This document shows, piece by piece, positions 55,198 through 64,000 of a DNA stretch of 64,000 nt. How positions within the stretch are numbered: the stretch's first letter is position 1; every line of letters starts with the position of its first letter. The position numbers and the translations under genes were made by a program. The notes below the pieces were generated by a model. It did no database searches. It saw only the letters and a list, made by a program, of their open reading frames with translations, and was not told the origin of the DNA. This DNA comes from Furcasterigmium furcatum (lineage: Eukaryota > Ascomycota > Sordariomycetes > Glomerellales > Plectosphaerellaceae), in assembly GCA_001599815.1 (NCBI GenBank), contig BCIA01000001.1, positions 7,438,641 to 7,502,640 on the forward strand, read 5' to 3'.

Positions 55198-57322
55198 TCA
55201 TGACACTTGCGCGCCATCAACGCCCAGGAACTCAAAGTTGAAGTCATCGAGAACATCATCCGGATAGTTATACCACTCCTGCGGATAGGAGTCGAGATGT
55301 AGAAAGGGATGCGACACCAGGTCGTCAAGACCGGCATTCACTCCGCCATGGCTGTGGCTCTCGTGCATAGGGGCATTCGAATGACCACCGCTGAAGGGAA
55401 AGGCCGGCATCTGATCGAGCGATGCCTTCGAGGCATCCGCCACGTGTGGTCCTATCCCCTTTTCACTTTCGTGGCGAAGGCTGATTGGTACGTTGTTCTG
55501 GTGCGTCGGAGGCATTCCGCGATAATATCGATGCTGCGCTGAATGCCGGGACAGCTCGTCGTCAAGCCGCGGAGGGCGCGACTGTAGGTGTCAAGCCGGC
55601 CCCTAGCTCCATGTATCCCATCTTTCGTGTCTTGTACGGCGACTGTGGCGGCCGTGTAAGAGCAGTAGGCCATCAGGTAGGTACATTTGTCTAGCCCGAA
55701 AGTTTGCTCCATGAGCAGAAGGAGGTGTTCTACGCCCTCGGCTGATTCCCTGCAGACTGCCCGGCAGGATGAATTGCCCGTGAAAGGACGGTGCAGGAGG
55801 ATCATAGTGGTGTAATACAGCATGCTGAAAAAAACGAAGGGTCAGTGGTATGGCTCAGTCGCAGGACGGGCAAAACTCACTTCTGTGTGAGAATATGTGG
55901 CGGCGGGCAGATTCCTTGCCGGTAGGACTTGTCGAGCCGTATGGCGTCGGGAGACTGGTAGCGCCATGTCTGAAGTTTCTGCCGGGTGTCTCGCACGAAG
56001 GCCGGTATCTCCTTAGTCCGTTGGCTGCCGTAGATGTTGAATAGCACATCATTGATGATGACGGTTAGTTTACACAAGTTGGCCCAGCAAGAAATCCTGT
56101 GCGACGGCGTCTCGGGATATTGTCGTCCATCAAGTCCTACGCCCGCGTTGGGTCGCCACATGTCCCATTTGTCAACCGCCGCATCGAGGAGCGGCATAGA
56201 CCTGGGCGGTTCCGGAATCATTGGGCTGCGCCCAAAGTAGAGGCTGCTGATCTTGTCCCATATGAAGCAAGACCAGCCCAGCTGACACGATACCTGATTC
56301 AGCCTCGCACTTCCCAAGAATCGGTCTTCGGCGTCTTGCCACCTCGGGGAGAAGAGGCCCAGGTCAATGGCCATGCGGAAGGCCATGCCGCTGTAGAGAA
56401 ACGACTGCGAGAGGTTGCCTCTCCCAATTTGCTGCGCCCTGTAGCCCAGAAGACCCTGGATCAAGGGGATTGATCCGCCTTTATGCATCTCCTGGCTAAG
56501 GCAATGCTTCGTTTTCGCTAGCAGCTCTTCTTCGAGGTGGCGATCTGTCCAGCGAGTAGAGTGGAGGTAAAGCACCGAAAGCAAGAATGGTGAACAGAAC
56601 TCGCCACCAGTCGACGCGTCTCTCAGAAAGATCTCCCGATTGACGAACATGAATTGAGGGTGCACCCACGTCCAGTAGGTTGCTAGTAGGCGGCGGACAG
56701 TCTCTGGCGGCAGATGGAGCTGTATGTTTGCCACCTCGACAACCCTTTCCTCCCAGAATTCCGTCTGCCGGCGGTCATGGGTGGCGGTTCTGTGAAGGCA
56801 GTCCGCCGCGTCACGAGCACGAGATGATGATGATGGCGGGGCGGCCGAGACGGTGCCCGGCGATTGCTGCTGTCGCAGGACCATCTCTGGAGCCCGTACA
56901 CTAGAGGTCGTCTCATAGTACGCGTCCGTGTCGTCTAAGTTTGAGCTCTCGATGACCTGGGTCGAGCTTTGGATTGTTTCTGGCTGTGGGTTCGCACTTG
57001 CGAGTTCACCCTCCAATTGTGAGTCCAATGCTGCAGTTGTTTGTCCCGCAGCGCCGCTCTGGTTCTGGCGCAGGTCCTGGATAATCCGCTCGAGGTCGGT
57101 GATCCTCTCGGTCATGGCGAGGATCTGCGACATCGGAGGCGCCTTGTCGTAGAGACATTCCTCGTGGTAGGCGTGGCATATGCCACAGCTCGGCTGAGTC
57201 CCGTCACATCGTATCTTCTTTGTCCGGCAATTGCGACATGTGAGGGTGCTTGTTTTCTTGGAACGTTGGCGTGCTGTTTTTGGGCTTGAATCGGTGCGGC
57301 TGTTCGTCCGGACGGTCGGCAT
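55198..57322 (-). CDS. Zn2Cys6 transcription factor (nit-4-like), possible C-terminal frameshift
   Basis: Start 57322 (MPTVRTNSRTD) precedes the zinc cluster CRNCRTKKIRCDGTQPSCGIC and the coiled-coil MSQILAMTERITDLERIIQDLR; the frame is open further upstream to 57496. The regulatory domain contains LPPETVRRLLATYWTWVHPQF and FLYSGMAFRMAIDLGLFS. One intron near 55824-55876 joins PPPHILTQN to MLYYTTMILLHRPFTG. The first frame ends at 55452 (KVKRG), but the -1 frame from about 55510 to 55198 carries a convincing tail: SHPFLHLDSYPQEWYNYPDDVLDDFNFEFLG is typical of such regulators. The protein is therefore either shortened by about 100 residues or a 1-nt indel is present. Target unknown. Confidence 0.65.
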
Positions 57323-57735
57323 GCTTGCTTGCTCTTTCGAGGACGGAGCGGTGTTGAATGGGAATCTGGAGACACAACAGGGTGAACTCGATCGCTCGAC
57401 ATGACTAGTGCACATGGGCATTAGTGCATCAATAGAACCCCGGCCTGTGGCTTCTGGTAACCCCAGCGTCGACATCCACTCCACCAAGTCCTCCAAGATT
57501 GTGAGACTTGAGACACCGTTGGAAAACTGGACTTAGAAGGCAGGTATCTGTGGGATGCACGATCATAAGTGGTATGCCTGCCTTACTAATTATTCTACTT
57601 CACAACAGCCGATCCTGCCTATCCTGACATTCCCCTTGCCCGCAGCTGAGAGAAAAAAAAATCTAGCTTGCAATCCAGTAGCTTGAGTGCCTTTCATCTT
57701 CGCGAAATGCTTAGCTACGACCCAGAACGCGACGC
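57323..57735. other. Intergenic, nothing recognised
   Basis: Lies between the regulator start and the 3' end of the Dal5-like permease. Confidence 0.45.
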
Positions 57736-59420
57736 TCACCGCGTGTAGCGGAATAGCGGGCTGCGGTTGCCGAGCTTGGCCAGCTCGTCCTGGGAATACT
57801 TGCTGGAGATCTCCTCAATGGACATGGCGTCGCGTTTCTTATTGATGCGCTTGTAAGCCCTGTCCAAGAAAATGGCGGCGATGATACCAGCAACCGCAAA
57901 ACCCATTGACACACCAAATCCGGTCGGGTAGCCGGGCTTCTCGTACTCGACGAAGATATAGCTGGCAATGATGCCGCCGATATTTGCGAGCGAGATCAGA
58001 TACGCCATCCCAGTGCTGCGCTTCGCGGCGCCCGCGGTGTTGTTACTGGCCCAGGAGGATGTGCCGGGGTTAATGGGGTAGACGCCGATGTTGGAGAGAC
58101 AGACGGCAAAAAAGCAGACAGCAATGTTGTTCTTGATGTTGGGGGCCAGAGGCGTTATAATGCAGTACGAGATGACGACGAGCAACTGGGGAATGATCAG
58201 GAACAGAGACCGGCGGCGCATCTTGTCGGCCAACATGTTAAAGCAGACGGAGCTGATGGCGCCGGCGACGTACGGAGGGATGCTCAGGAGCTGGGCATTG
58301 CTCGACGAGTAGCCCATGTTCTTGATGATCTGGGGCATCGTGAACTTCATGCCGTAGTTAGGGACCGTGTTAGACCAGTGACAGAGCACGAGCGGGTACA
58401 TCTGCCAATCGGTGAGGACATCCTTCAGCAGCGCCAGGCTTAGATGCTTGCTCTCGGCGTCGGCACGCTCTCCGCCATTTTGCGCGACCATGCGGCGCAC
58501 GAGGTAGTCGGACTCCTCCTCGGTAAGCCACTTGGGCTTGCGCTCGGGTGTGTCGGTGAGGATCCAGGGCACCAGTAGTCCGACGACGACGGTGGCGATG
58601 CCTTCGACCAGGAAGATCCATCTCCAGCCTTCGAGACCGCCAATGCCGTCCATCTTAGCCAAGGCGTATGCCAGCAGACCCGAAAAAGCACCAGAGAGCG
58701 CTGATGCGGTGTAGAAGAAGGCTAGGCGAGTCGCGATCTCATACTTGGTATACCACTTGTTCAGAAAGGCGATGGCGCCGGGGAACAAGCCGGCCTCGAA
58801 GATGCCCATGAGGAAGCGGACGGTGAGGATTCCGCCGTAGTTCTGGACGACCCCATGGAGAGTCATCATGACTCCCCAAATCGTAGTGATGATGCCGAGT
58901 CACCTGGACGGGGTCTGGGGGAAATATTTTTCCATGATCCAGTTGGATGGGACCTCTGGATTGAGGTCAGTCAACTCTGGCTAAGACGCAATTGGGGGGT
59001 TAGATGACATACCGCATAGGATGTAGGACACGAAGAAGATCGACAAAACGATTTGGTACTGCTCGGGCGACAGCTTGAGGTCGGCCTCAAGTCCCTGTGT
59101 GCCGAGAAGACGTGTCAGTTTGGGTAGGCTGGGAGCTTGACAGCGCAGGCCACATACCTCAATCTTAGCATTGCCGATGTTGGCACGATCAATATAGGCG
59201 AGGACTGTCTTGGCGTCAGCTTGCCTGGTTGGTCAACGGCAGCCCGCGTGTGCTTACGGTACAGCATCATCAATACGGGGACGATACGGAAGTCCATTTG
59301 CCGCAACATCCTCTTCCTCTTGTCGGTAGGGAAGTCATCGGTGACGTCCTGGTACCCGATGTCCACGGTTTTATTCTCGACCTCATCAGCCGAGAGGTTC
59401 GCTTTCGTTGGCTCAGTCAT
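57736..59420 (-). pseudogene. Dal5-like anion:cation symporter (allantoate permease family) with in-frame TGA
   Basis: The start is at 59420 (MTEPTKANLSADEVENK). Four short introns join in frame to give MMLYLLAYIDRANIGNAKIEG, QIVLSIFFVSYILCEVPSNWIMEK, then a long exon with RFLMGIFEAGLFPGAIAFLNKWY, PSYVAG-like and SLANIGGIIASY blocks. This is the ACS/Dal5 MFS family, which imports allantoate, ureidosuccinate, nicotinate or carboxylates. A TGA at 58900-58902 interrupts the invariant PSR-stop-LGIITTIWG, where relatives have Trp (TGG). No intron can remove it. The rest of the protein is undamaged, so the nonsense change is recent. Confidence 0.8.
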
Positions 59421-59930
59421 GGTCGCAGAATAGAGATAAACGAATTGGTTCCTAGAGTGATACTAAGCGAATTGAGAGAAGTGATGAGGTTCATAGCCTG
59501 TGGCGATTCTGGAGACAAAAGGTGGCTGGACACGAAGTTATAACCCGGAGACGTTGACTTCCATACCCTAAGGACTGTCACCCCGAACCAGCAGAGGGCT
59601 TTGGGCTACCGGCGAGTTCCTCCCCGCATAGAACCCCACAATCTGCCGCGCGGGGAAGACTCCCCGTGGATCCATTGCTGTCCGGATCTTTGTGGTGGTT
59701 TGGTGCGGGCGATTGCCCGGGAAGTCTCCGGGAAAGATCCCGGGAAGCTTACCGTGGGGGTGGTTCTGCTCATTGCGCATCAATCAACGCTCCATCGTCC
59801 GAATCTCAATGCGAAGGGGTGCCGTGATGGATTCCGTGTTGAAGGTGCCCGCAAGGAACCGTGACACCTCGCCATTCGATTTGCTTCTCAACGGATGTAA
59901 TCGGGGTAAGATTAGATACCGGAGCTGAAA
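59421..59930. other. Intergenic with CCGGGAA-rich block
   Basis: No gene. At 59717-59742 three CCGGGAA units occur about 12 bp apart. A diverged similar block occurs at 60346-60374 in the RraA remnant. Confidence 0.4.
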
Positions 59931-60430
59931 AACCCCGTATCTCGATTGTGCCTTTCTGAATAGCTTGCTGGCCTCGGTGAAGCTCGTTCCCTTCATGAGT
60001 TTGATAGCCACTTTCGAGTCCGCCTCTAACTTCTAGGTCATAGCCTATATAGCGGCCTTAGGCCGGTCCTTCAGCCAGACAACAACACCGTCCACGTCCG
60101 CAATAATGTAGTCACCGGGGTTCATCGTAATAGTATGCTCTGTACGCTGAAGCTTAGCGGGTTTGTTTATGACCGCCACCTTAACAGCTTTCCTAGGGGC
60201 GGCAATGCCAATGTCCGTGGCAAAGACCTTGTTGCAGAATGAGCATTGGATAGGAGTAGGTTCTGCGGGGCCACTCACCAGTACTATGCCCTTTTGCCAA
60301 AATGCCGCTTGGTCGAAGGGCTCCCTGTCTCGCTTCGGTGCTGGCCCCGGGCAGTTTCCCGGAATATTTCCGGCGGACTCCTTGAGGCCGATGAACTCTC
60401 GGGCACACCATACACTCATTTTGCAAGCAA
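59931..60430 (-). pseudogene. RraA-family (aldolase/methyltransferase-like) gene remnant
   Basis: The reading KVFATDIGIAAPRKAVKVAVINKPAKLQ, MNPGDYIIADVDGVVVWLK, then KLEADSKVAIKLMKGTSFTEASKLFRK follows the C-terminal half of RraA-fold proteins, which include 4-hydroxy-4-methyl-2-oxoglutarate/CHA aldolases. Two TAG codons in the same frame (60045-60047 and 60033-60035) split VVVWLKDRPKAAI from KLEADSKV. Both fit CAG-to-TAG change. The N-terminal half is not recognisable. It lies divergent to the amidohydrolase at 60482. Confidence 0.68.
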
Positions 60431-60481
60431 GGCTGCCCCCAAGTCTCAGCCCGTCAGACCGACCTTTTCCAAATCGACACA

Positions 60482-61390
60482 ATGGGCTCGATTCAACACT
60501 CAAGCAAGTTTCCCCCTCCAGGGGCCTGGGACAGCCACGTCCACGTGGTAGACGAGGAACGCTTTCCTTTAGCTCCTTCTCACCCATATCGCCCCCCGAA
60601 AGCAACCGTGGATGATCTCCAAAGGTTTCACGACGACCTGGGCATCGAGCAAAGCTGTATCGTGGCTATCTCAATTTACGACACTGATTCGAGCTCTATT
60701 CTCGATGCCCTCTCTGTACTCAACAGGTCCGGAAAGACCGGGCGCGCAGTGGTTTGCGTAGACCCATACACGGTAACCAACGACGAGTTACAGAGCCTCC
60801 ACGATGCTGGTGCTCGCGCAACACGACTCAATCTACGGACTCGGGGTGATCATCTCAACATCGCCACAGTAATCAAGGCTGCTGAAAGAATCAAACACCT
60901 AGGCTGGGCGCTCCAACTGTTCATCGGACTAGATCAAGTGCCAGAGCTAGCACCAATCGTCCCTCAACTCGGAGTCACCCTCGTGCTGGATCAACTAGCA
61001 TCGCCGAGTGCATCTACGGGCCCTGTTCGTCTTCAGAGAGGATACGAGGAGTTCATAGCTCTTCTCCGGTCAGGTCTCGTCTACACAAAACTCAGCGGGA
61101 CGTATCGGTTTCCGGATGTATCTGACCTCAACGACTTCGTTGTGGATATACTGAGGGCTGCCCCATCTCGGGTCGTGTGGGCCAGCGACTGGCCTCATCC
61201 AGGTAGTGTGGAAGCAAATCCCGGGGGTGACCGGACCAAATTGCAGAAGTATCGACAAATCGACGACCATGCATGGGTAGAAAGATGCTGGGCCTGGTGC
61301 CAGGCAGCCCAGGCCGACGGCCGAGGGGACGAGCTGGCGTATAAGATTTGGGTTGAAAACCCTAGGAGGCTTTGGCAAGTTACGAATTAG
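60482..61390 (+). CDS. Amidohydrolase family 2 protein (2-pyrone-4,6-dicarboxylate lactonase-like)
   Basis: Single exon of 302 residues. TIM-barrel amidohydrolase marks are the entry metal motif WDSHVHVVDEERFPL, the loop ARATRLNLRTRGD, DQLASPSAS and the C-terminal ligand block VVWASDWPHPG. The pattern is that of the LigI/PDC-hydrolase branch of amidohydrolase family 2, which opens lactones or cyclic substrates. The RraA-fold remnant next door would supply the matching aldolase step of a 4,5-cleavage-type route, and a Dal5-like permease follows. Substrate inferred. No lesion seen. Confidence 0.75.
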   Translation: MGSIQHSSKFPPPGAWDSHVHVVDEERFPLAPSHPYRPPKATVDDLQRFHDDLGIEQSCIVAISIYDTDSSSILDALSVLNRSGKTGRAVVCVDPYTVTNDELQSLHDAGARATRLNLRTRGDHLNIATVIKAAERIKHLGWALQLFIGLDQVPELAPIVPQLGVTLVLDQLASPSASTGPVRLQRGYEEFIALLRSGLVYTKLSGTYRFPDVSDLNDFVVDILRAAPSRVVWASDWPHPGSVEANPGGDRTKLQKYRQIDDHAWVERCWAWCQAAQADGRGDELAYKIWVENPRRLWQVTN

Positions 61391-61498
61391 ATAATAAGGA
61401 ATAGAGTTCAAGGAGTATTGTTATCTATACACTTTACTAATAAGCTATCCTAACTCAAGGGCGCTTTGGAGCTTGACCTAGATCCAGGCCTAAACCCC

Positions 61499-64000
61499 TC
61501 ATATCCCCTGCCACTCGACCGATGATGACACGGTAAATCTCTTTGAGAGCGGCGTGTCTGCGCTGCTTTCTCCTACTAATAGCTCATACTCCCCGGCCTC
61601 TAACAGCCACCTGCCCGCTGCGTCGTCCCACACGCTGGTGGCATACTTCAACGGCATTATGATCCGCGCGGTCTTTGTCTCTCCCGCCGTGAGCAGCATC
61701 TTGGAGAATCCCTTGAGCTCCTTGATCGGCCGCGTGAACCTCGAGCCCGCGCACCGCCGCACGTATGCCTGGATGACACAGGCGCCCTCGATCAACGGCG
61801 ACGTGTTGGTGACGCGGACGGCCACTTCTACCTGACTCTCCAGCGCGCCACTGCCGATGCTCAAGTCCATGGCCTCGAGCCGGAAGCCTGCGTACGAAAG
61901 CCCATGACCGAACGGCCATTGCACAGCCCGCCCCGTCTTCTCGTAGTACCGGTACCCAACGAAGATATCCTCGCTGTAGCGGCACCTCCCCGCCTCAGAG
62001 CGATAGCTAAGGAAAGCCGGCGTGTCCTCGATGCGCGCGGGCCACGACATGGGTAGTTTCCCGGACGGCGATGTCTTGCCTAGTAGCACGTCGGCGATGG
62101 CTTGAGCTCCCTCGTTACCGCCGTACCATGACTGCATGATGGCCGGCACCTGTTCCCAGGGCCCGGACACGGGCGTCCCAGACTGGATGACGACCACTGT
62201 GTTCGGGTTCGCCTTGCAGATCCGTGCGATGAGCTCGCCCTGGCGCCCCGGCAGCCCGTAGGCAGTTCTGTCGGCGCCTTCTGACTCCCACTCAGGCCCG
62301 AGCCCGACGCAGAGGACCACTTGGTCCGTCGACCTCGCCAGCTCTACTGCCTCGTCCAGGTGTGCCGACTCGTCCGCGCACCGGGCGCAGCCGATTCGCA
62401 CGCCGCCCGCGCCGAAGACCGGGGCACCCGCTTGGCTCAGGCCCGACGTGGCGGCGCTTCCGAATTCAACGCGCAGGCGGTACGTCCGCCCGGCCTCGAC
62501 TCTGCATCGCCCGACTTCCTCGACGCTACCTGATCCGAAAAAGCTGTCGCCCCTGGTCTGGCGCGACGAGTTATCCACGGTCAGCACCTCGTCGAGGAAG
62601 AGCTTCGCCGTGCCAGCTACGGTCAGCCCGAACTCGTACGTATCCGTGTGCTGAACCTCGAGGTCTGCCTCGATGGTGGCATAGAGAATGTTGTCGGGCG
62701 CCGCCGGATGGCTGTAGTCGTAGAGGACGATGTTGGTGTCGTCAAGCTCAAAGGCGTCCAGTCGTGTCCGGCCGGACTTCGAGGGAGGTGACCGATAGAT
62801 CTCCATGGAGAAGCGGCCCACCTTGCCGCCCACGGGAGAGCGTACCAGGTCGCCGAGAACAGGGAGCATGTTGTAGATGCGGCACGCCTCCAACACACGG
62901 ACTGGGGCTGCCAGTCCGGCGGCATCCAAGGCGCTGGGTATGGAGACAGCCCTGTAGGGCCGCAGTGATGCAGAACCACCGCCACAGTAGAAAGGTCGTC
63001 GAAGCGAGGGGCCGATAACCGCGATCTGGGTTGGTTGACACAAAGGTCAGTAAGGTTTGGGTATCTTTATGTTAGACCAGGAGCAGACTCACCGACCGGG
63101 ACTTGCACAGCGGGAGCACGCCCTTCTCGTTCTTCAAAAGAACGATGCTCTCCGCAGCGAGCCTTCTCAGCACGTCACGGTCCGCCGGCGAATCGAGACT
63201 CTGCTCGGGCCCCAGCTCTGGGATGCCGGAGAGGGAACATCGATCAACCAGGCGCAGAACCGAAGCCGCCCTGGCATCCACTGCTTCTCTGCTGACCTTG
63301 CCCACGCTCAGCGCCGTCGCAATCCTCTTACCGCGCCACTCGGACGGGCCTGGCATCTCCAGGTCCAGCCCGGCATTGAGGGCTTCGGCAGTCGAGTATG
63401 TGCCGAACCAGTCGCTCATTATACATCCGTCGTACTTCCAGTCCTTCCTCACGATGTCCTGCAGCAGGCCCGCGTGCTCACTGGCGTGCGATCCGTTTAC
63501 CCTATTGTATGCCGTCATGAGAGACCAGGGGCTGGCGTCGCGCATCACGATCTGGAAAGGGAGCAGATAGATCTCTCGCAGGGCCCTGGGGCTCATGATG
63601 CAGTCTACAAGTGTCCTCTCGTGCTCCATGTCGTTGGCAACAAAATGCTTCGGCGCAGCGGCGATGCCACTCTCTTGGACACTGCTGATGATGGCGGCCG
63701 CCATGAGACCGCTCAGCAGGGGATCTTCGGAGAAGGATTCGAAGGCGCGCCCGCCCAGGGGGCTCCTGTTTGTGCCGTTCGTCAGAGGCGCGGCTCATCG
63801 TGTCCTATTTTGCTGCAGCTGCTCAAACGTACCGATGTATGTTGATTGTCGGGCCAAGCCACACATGTGCGCTCTTTGCTCGACACTCTCTGGCGATAAG
63901 ATGTCCTGCTTCTGACATTAAGCTGGTGCTCCACGTTGCTGACAGCGCGCTCCCGCACGGCAGACATGCCGCGGGAACGCTGTCGAAGAACTTCGTTCCC
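61499..64000 (-). CDS. GH3 beta-glucosidase with PA14 domain, 5' end beyond the window
   Basis: This is an incomplete gene; the right edge cuts it. Within the window, exons are about 63835-64000 (GTKFFDSVPAACLPCGSAL to GPTINIH), about 63095-63768 and 61499-63030, with introns GTACGT/ACAG and GTGAGT/CCAG. The first two exons join at INIHRSPLGGRAFESFSED. Marks are AAPKHFVANDMEHER and the nucleophile in CIMSDWFGTYS. A PA14 insertion occurs between the two GH3 domains (PPSKSGRTRLDAFELDD to VRIGCARC), then VLCVGLGPEWESEGADR, WYGGNEGAQAIADVLLG and a fibronectin-III-like end. PA14-type members are often intracellular or wall-linked glucosidases acting on beta-glucosides, xylosides or coumaroyl glucosides. 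No lesion in the visible part. It is a different subfamily from the broken GH3 at 604. Confidence 0.85.

Noticed and set aside
604..61390. Alternative genetic code explaining the in-frame stops
   Set aside because: TAA, TAG and TGA all occur in frame in broken genes, while intact genes in the same window end at the same codons.
1..64000. CRISPR arrays, bacterial operons or ribosome binding sites
   Set aside because: Spliced genes, Zn2Cys6 regulators and fungal families show nuclear fungal DNA; no regularly spaced repeat-spacer array is present.

Overview
The window is nuclear DNA of a filamentous ascomycete (Pezizomycotina). Genes are dense and lie on both strands. Introns are 45-90 nt with GTxxGT donors and CTRAC-like branch sites. 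Typical fungal families dominate: Zn2Cys6 regulators, MFS and YAT permeases, GH3 beta-glucosidases, a WSC-domain wall protein and a copper amine oxidase. I cannot name genus or species. No rRNA, tRNA, CRISPR array or intact transposon was recognised.

Layout: 0.6-5.7 kb, a GH3 beta-glucosidase and a Zn2Cys6 regulator, both carrying lesions. 6.2-12.1 kb, an intact L-rhamnose-type catabolic cluster: L-rhamnose 1-dehydrogenase-like SDR, divergent Zn2Cys6 regulator, SMP-30 lactonase and sugar porter. All three promoters share a CTCGYCTCGAGGG element. 12.5-17.2 kb, a dead sugar porter and a dead DUF1593 gene with a decayed fragment copy upstream. 18.7-24.2 kb, a WSC-domain protein and a SulP sulfate permease with an in-frame stop. 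24.5-28.6 kb, a Zn2Cys6 regulator and a 2OG-Fe(II) dioxygenase. 29.3-36 kb, a YAT permease with an internal deletion, a Hri1-like protein, an isochorismatase-fold hydrolase, a DHA1 MFS pump and a decayed DHA2 remnant.

36.2-49.4 kb is the most interesting segment: YAT permease, Zn2Cys6 regulator, M20 deacylase, ectoine-hydrolase-like M24 protein, semialdehyde dehydrogenase-like ALDH and copper amine oxidase, all intact. A near-identical GGCGYATCGGGCGGGCATT-type element lies upstream of the M20, M24 and ALDH/amine-oxidase genes. Together they could import and degrade a cyclic or N-acylated diamino compound, by analogy with bacterial ectoine catabolism. 49.7-64 kb holds a type II membrane glycosyltransferase, an iron-sulfur L-serine dehydratase, a nit-4-like regulator, a Dal5-like permease with a stop, a decayed RraA-family gene divergent from an amidohydrolase, and a PA14-type GH3 beta-glucosidase running off the right edge.

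A recurring theme is recent gene loss. At least six loci carry clear disabling lesions (in-frame stops, lost splice sites), and three or four more carry possible frameshifts or an internal deletion. Transporters are over-represented among them, whereas the two catabolic clusters look intact. Exon boundaries were inferred by eye from splice consensus and family conservation.
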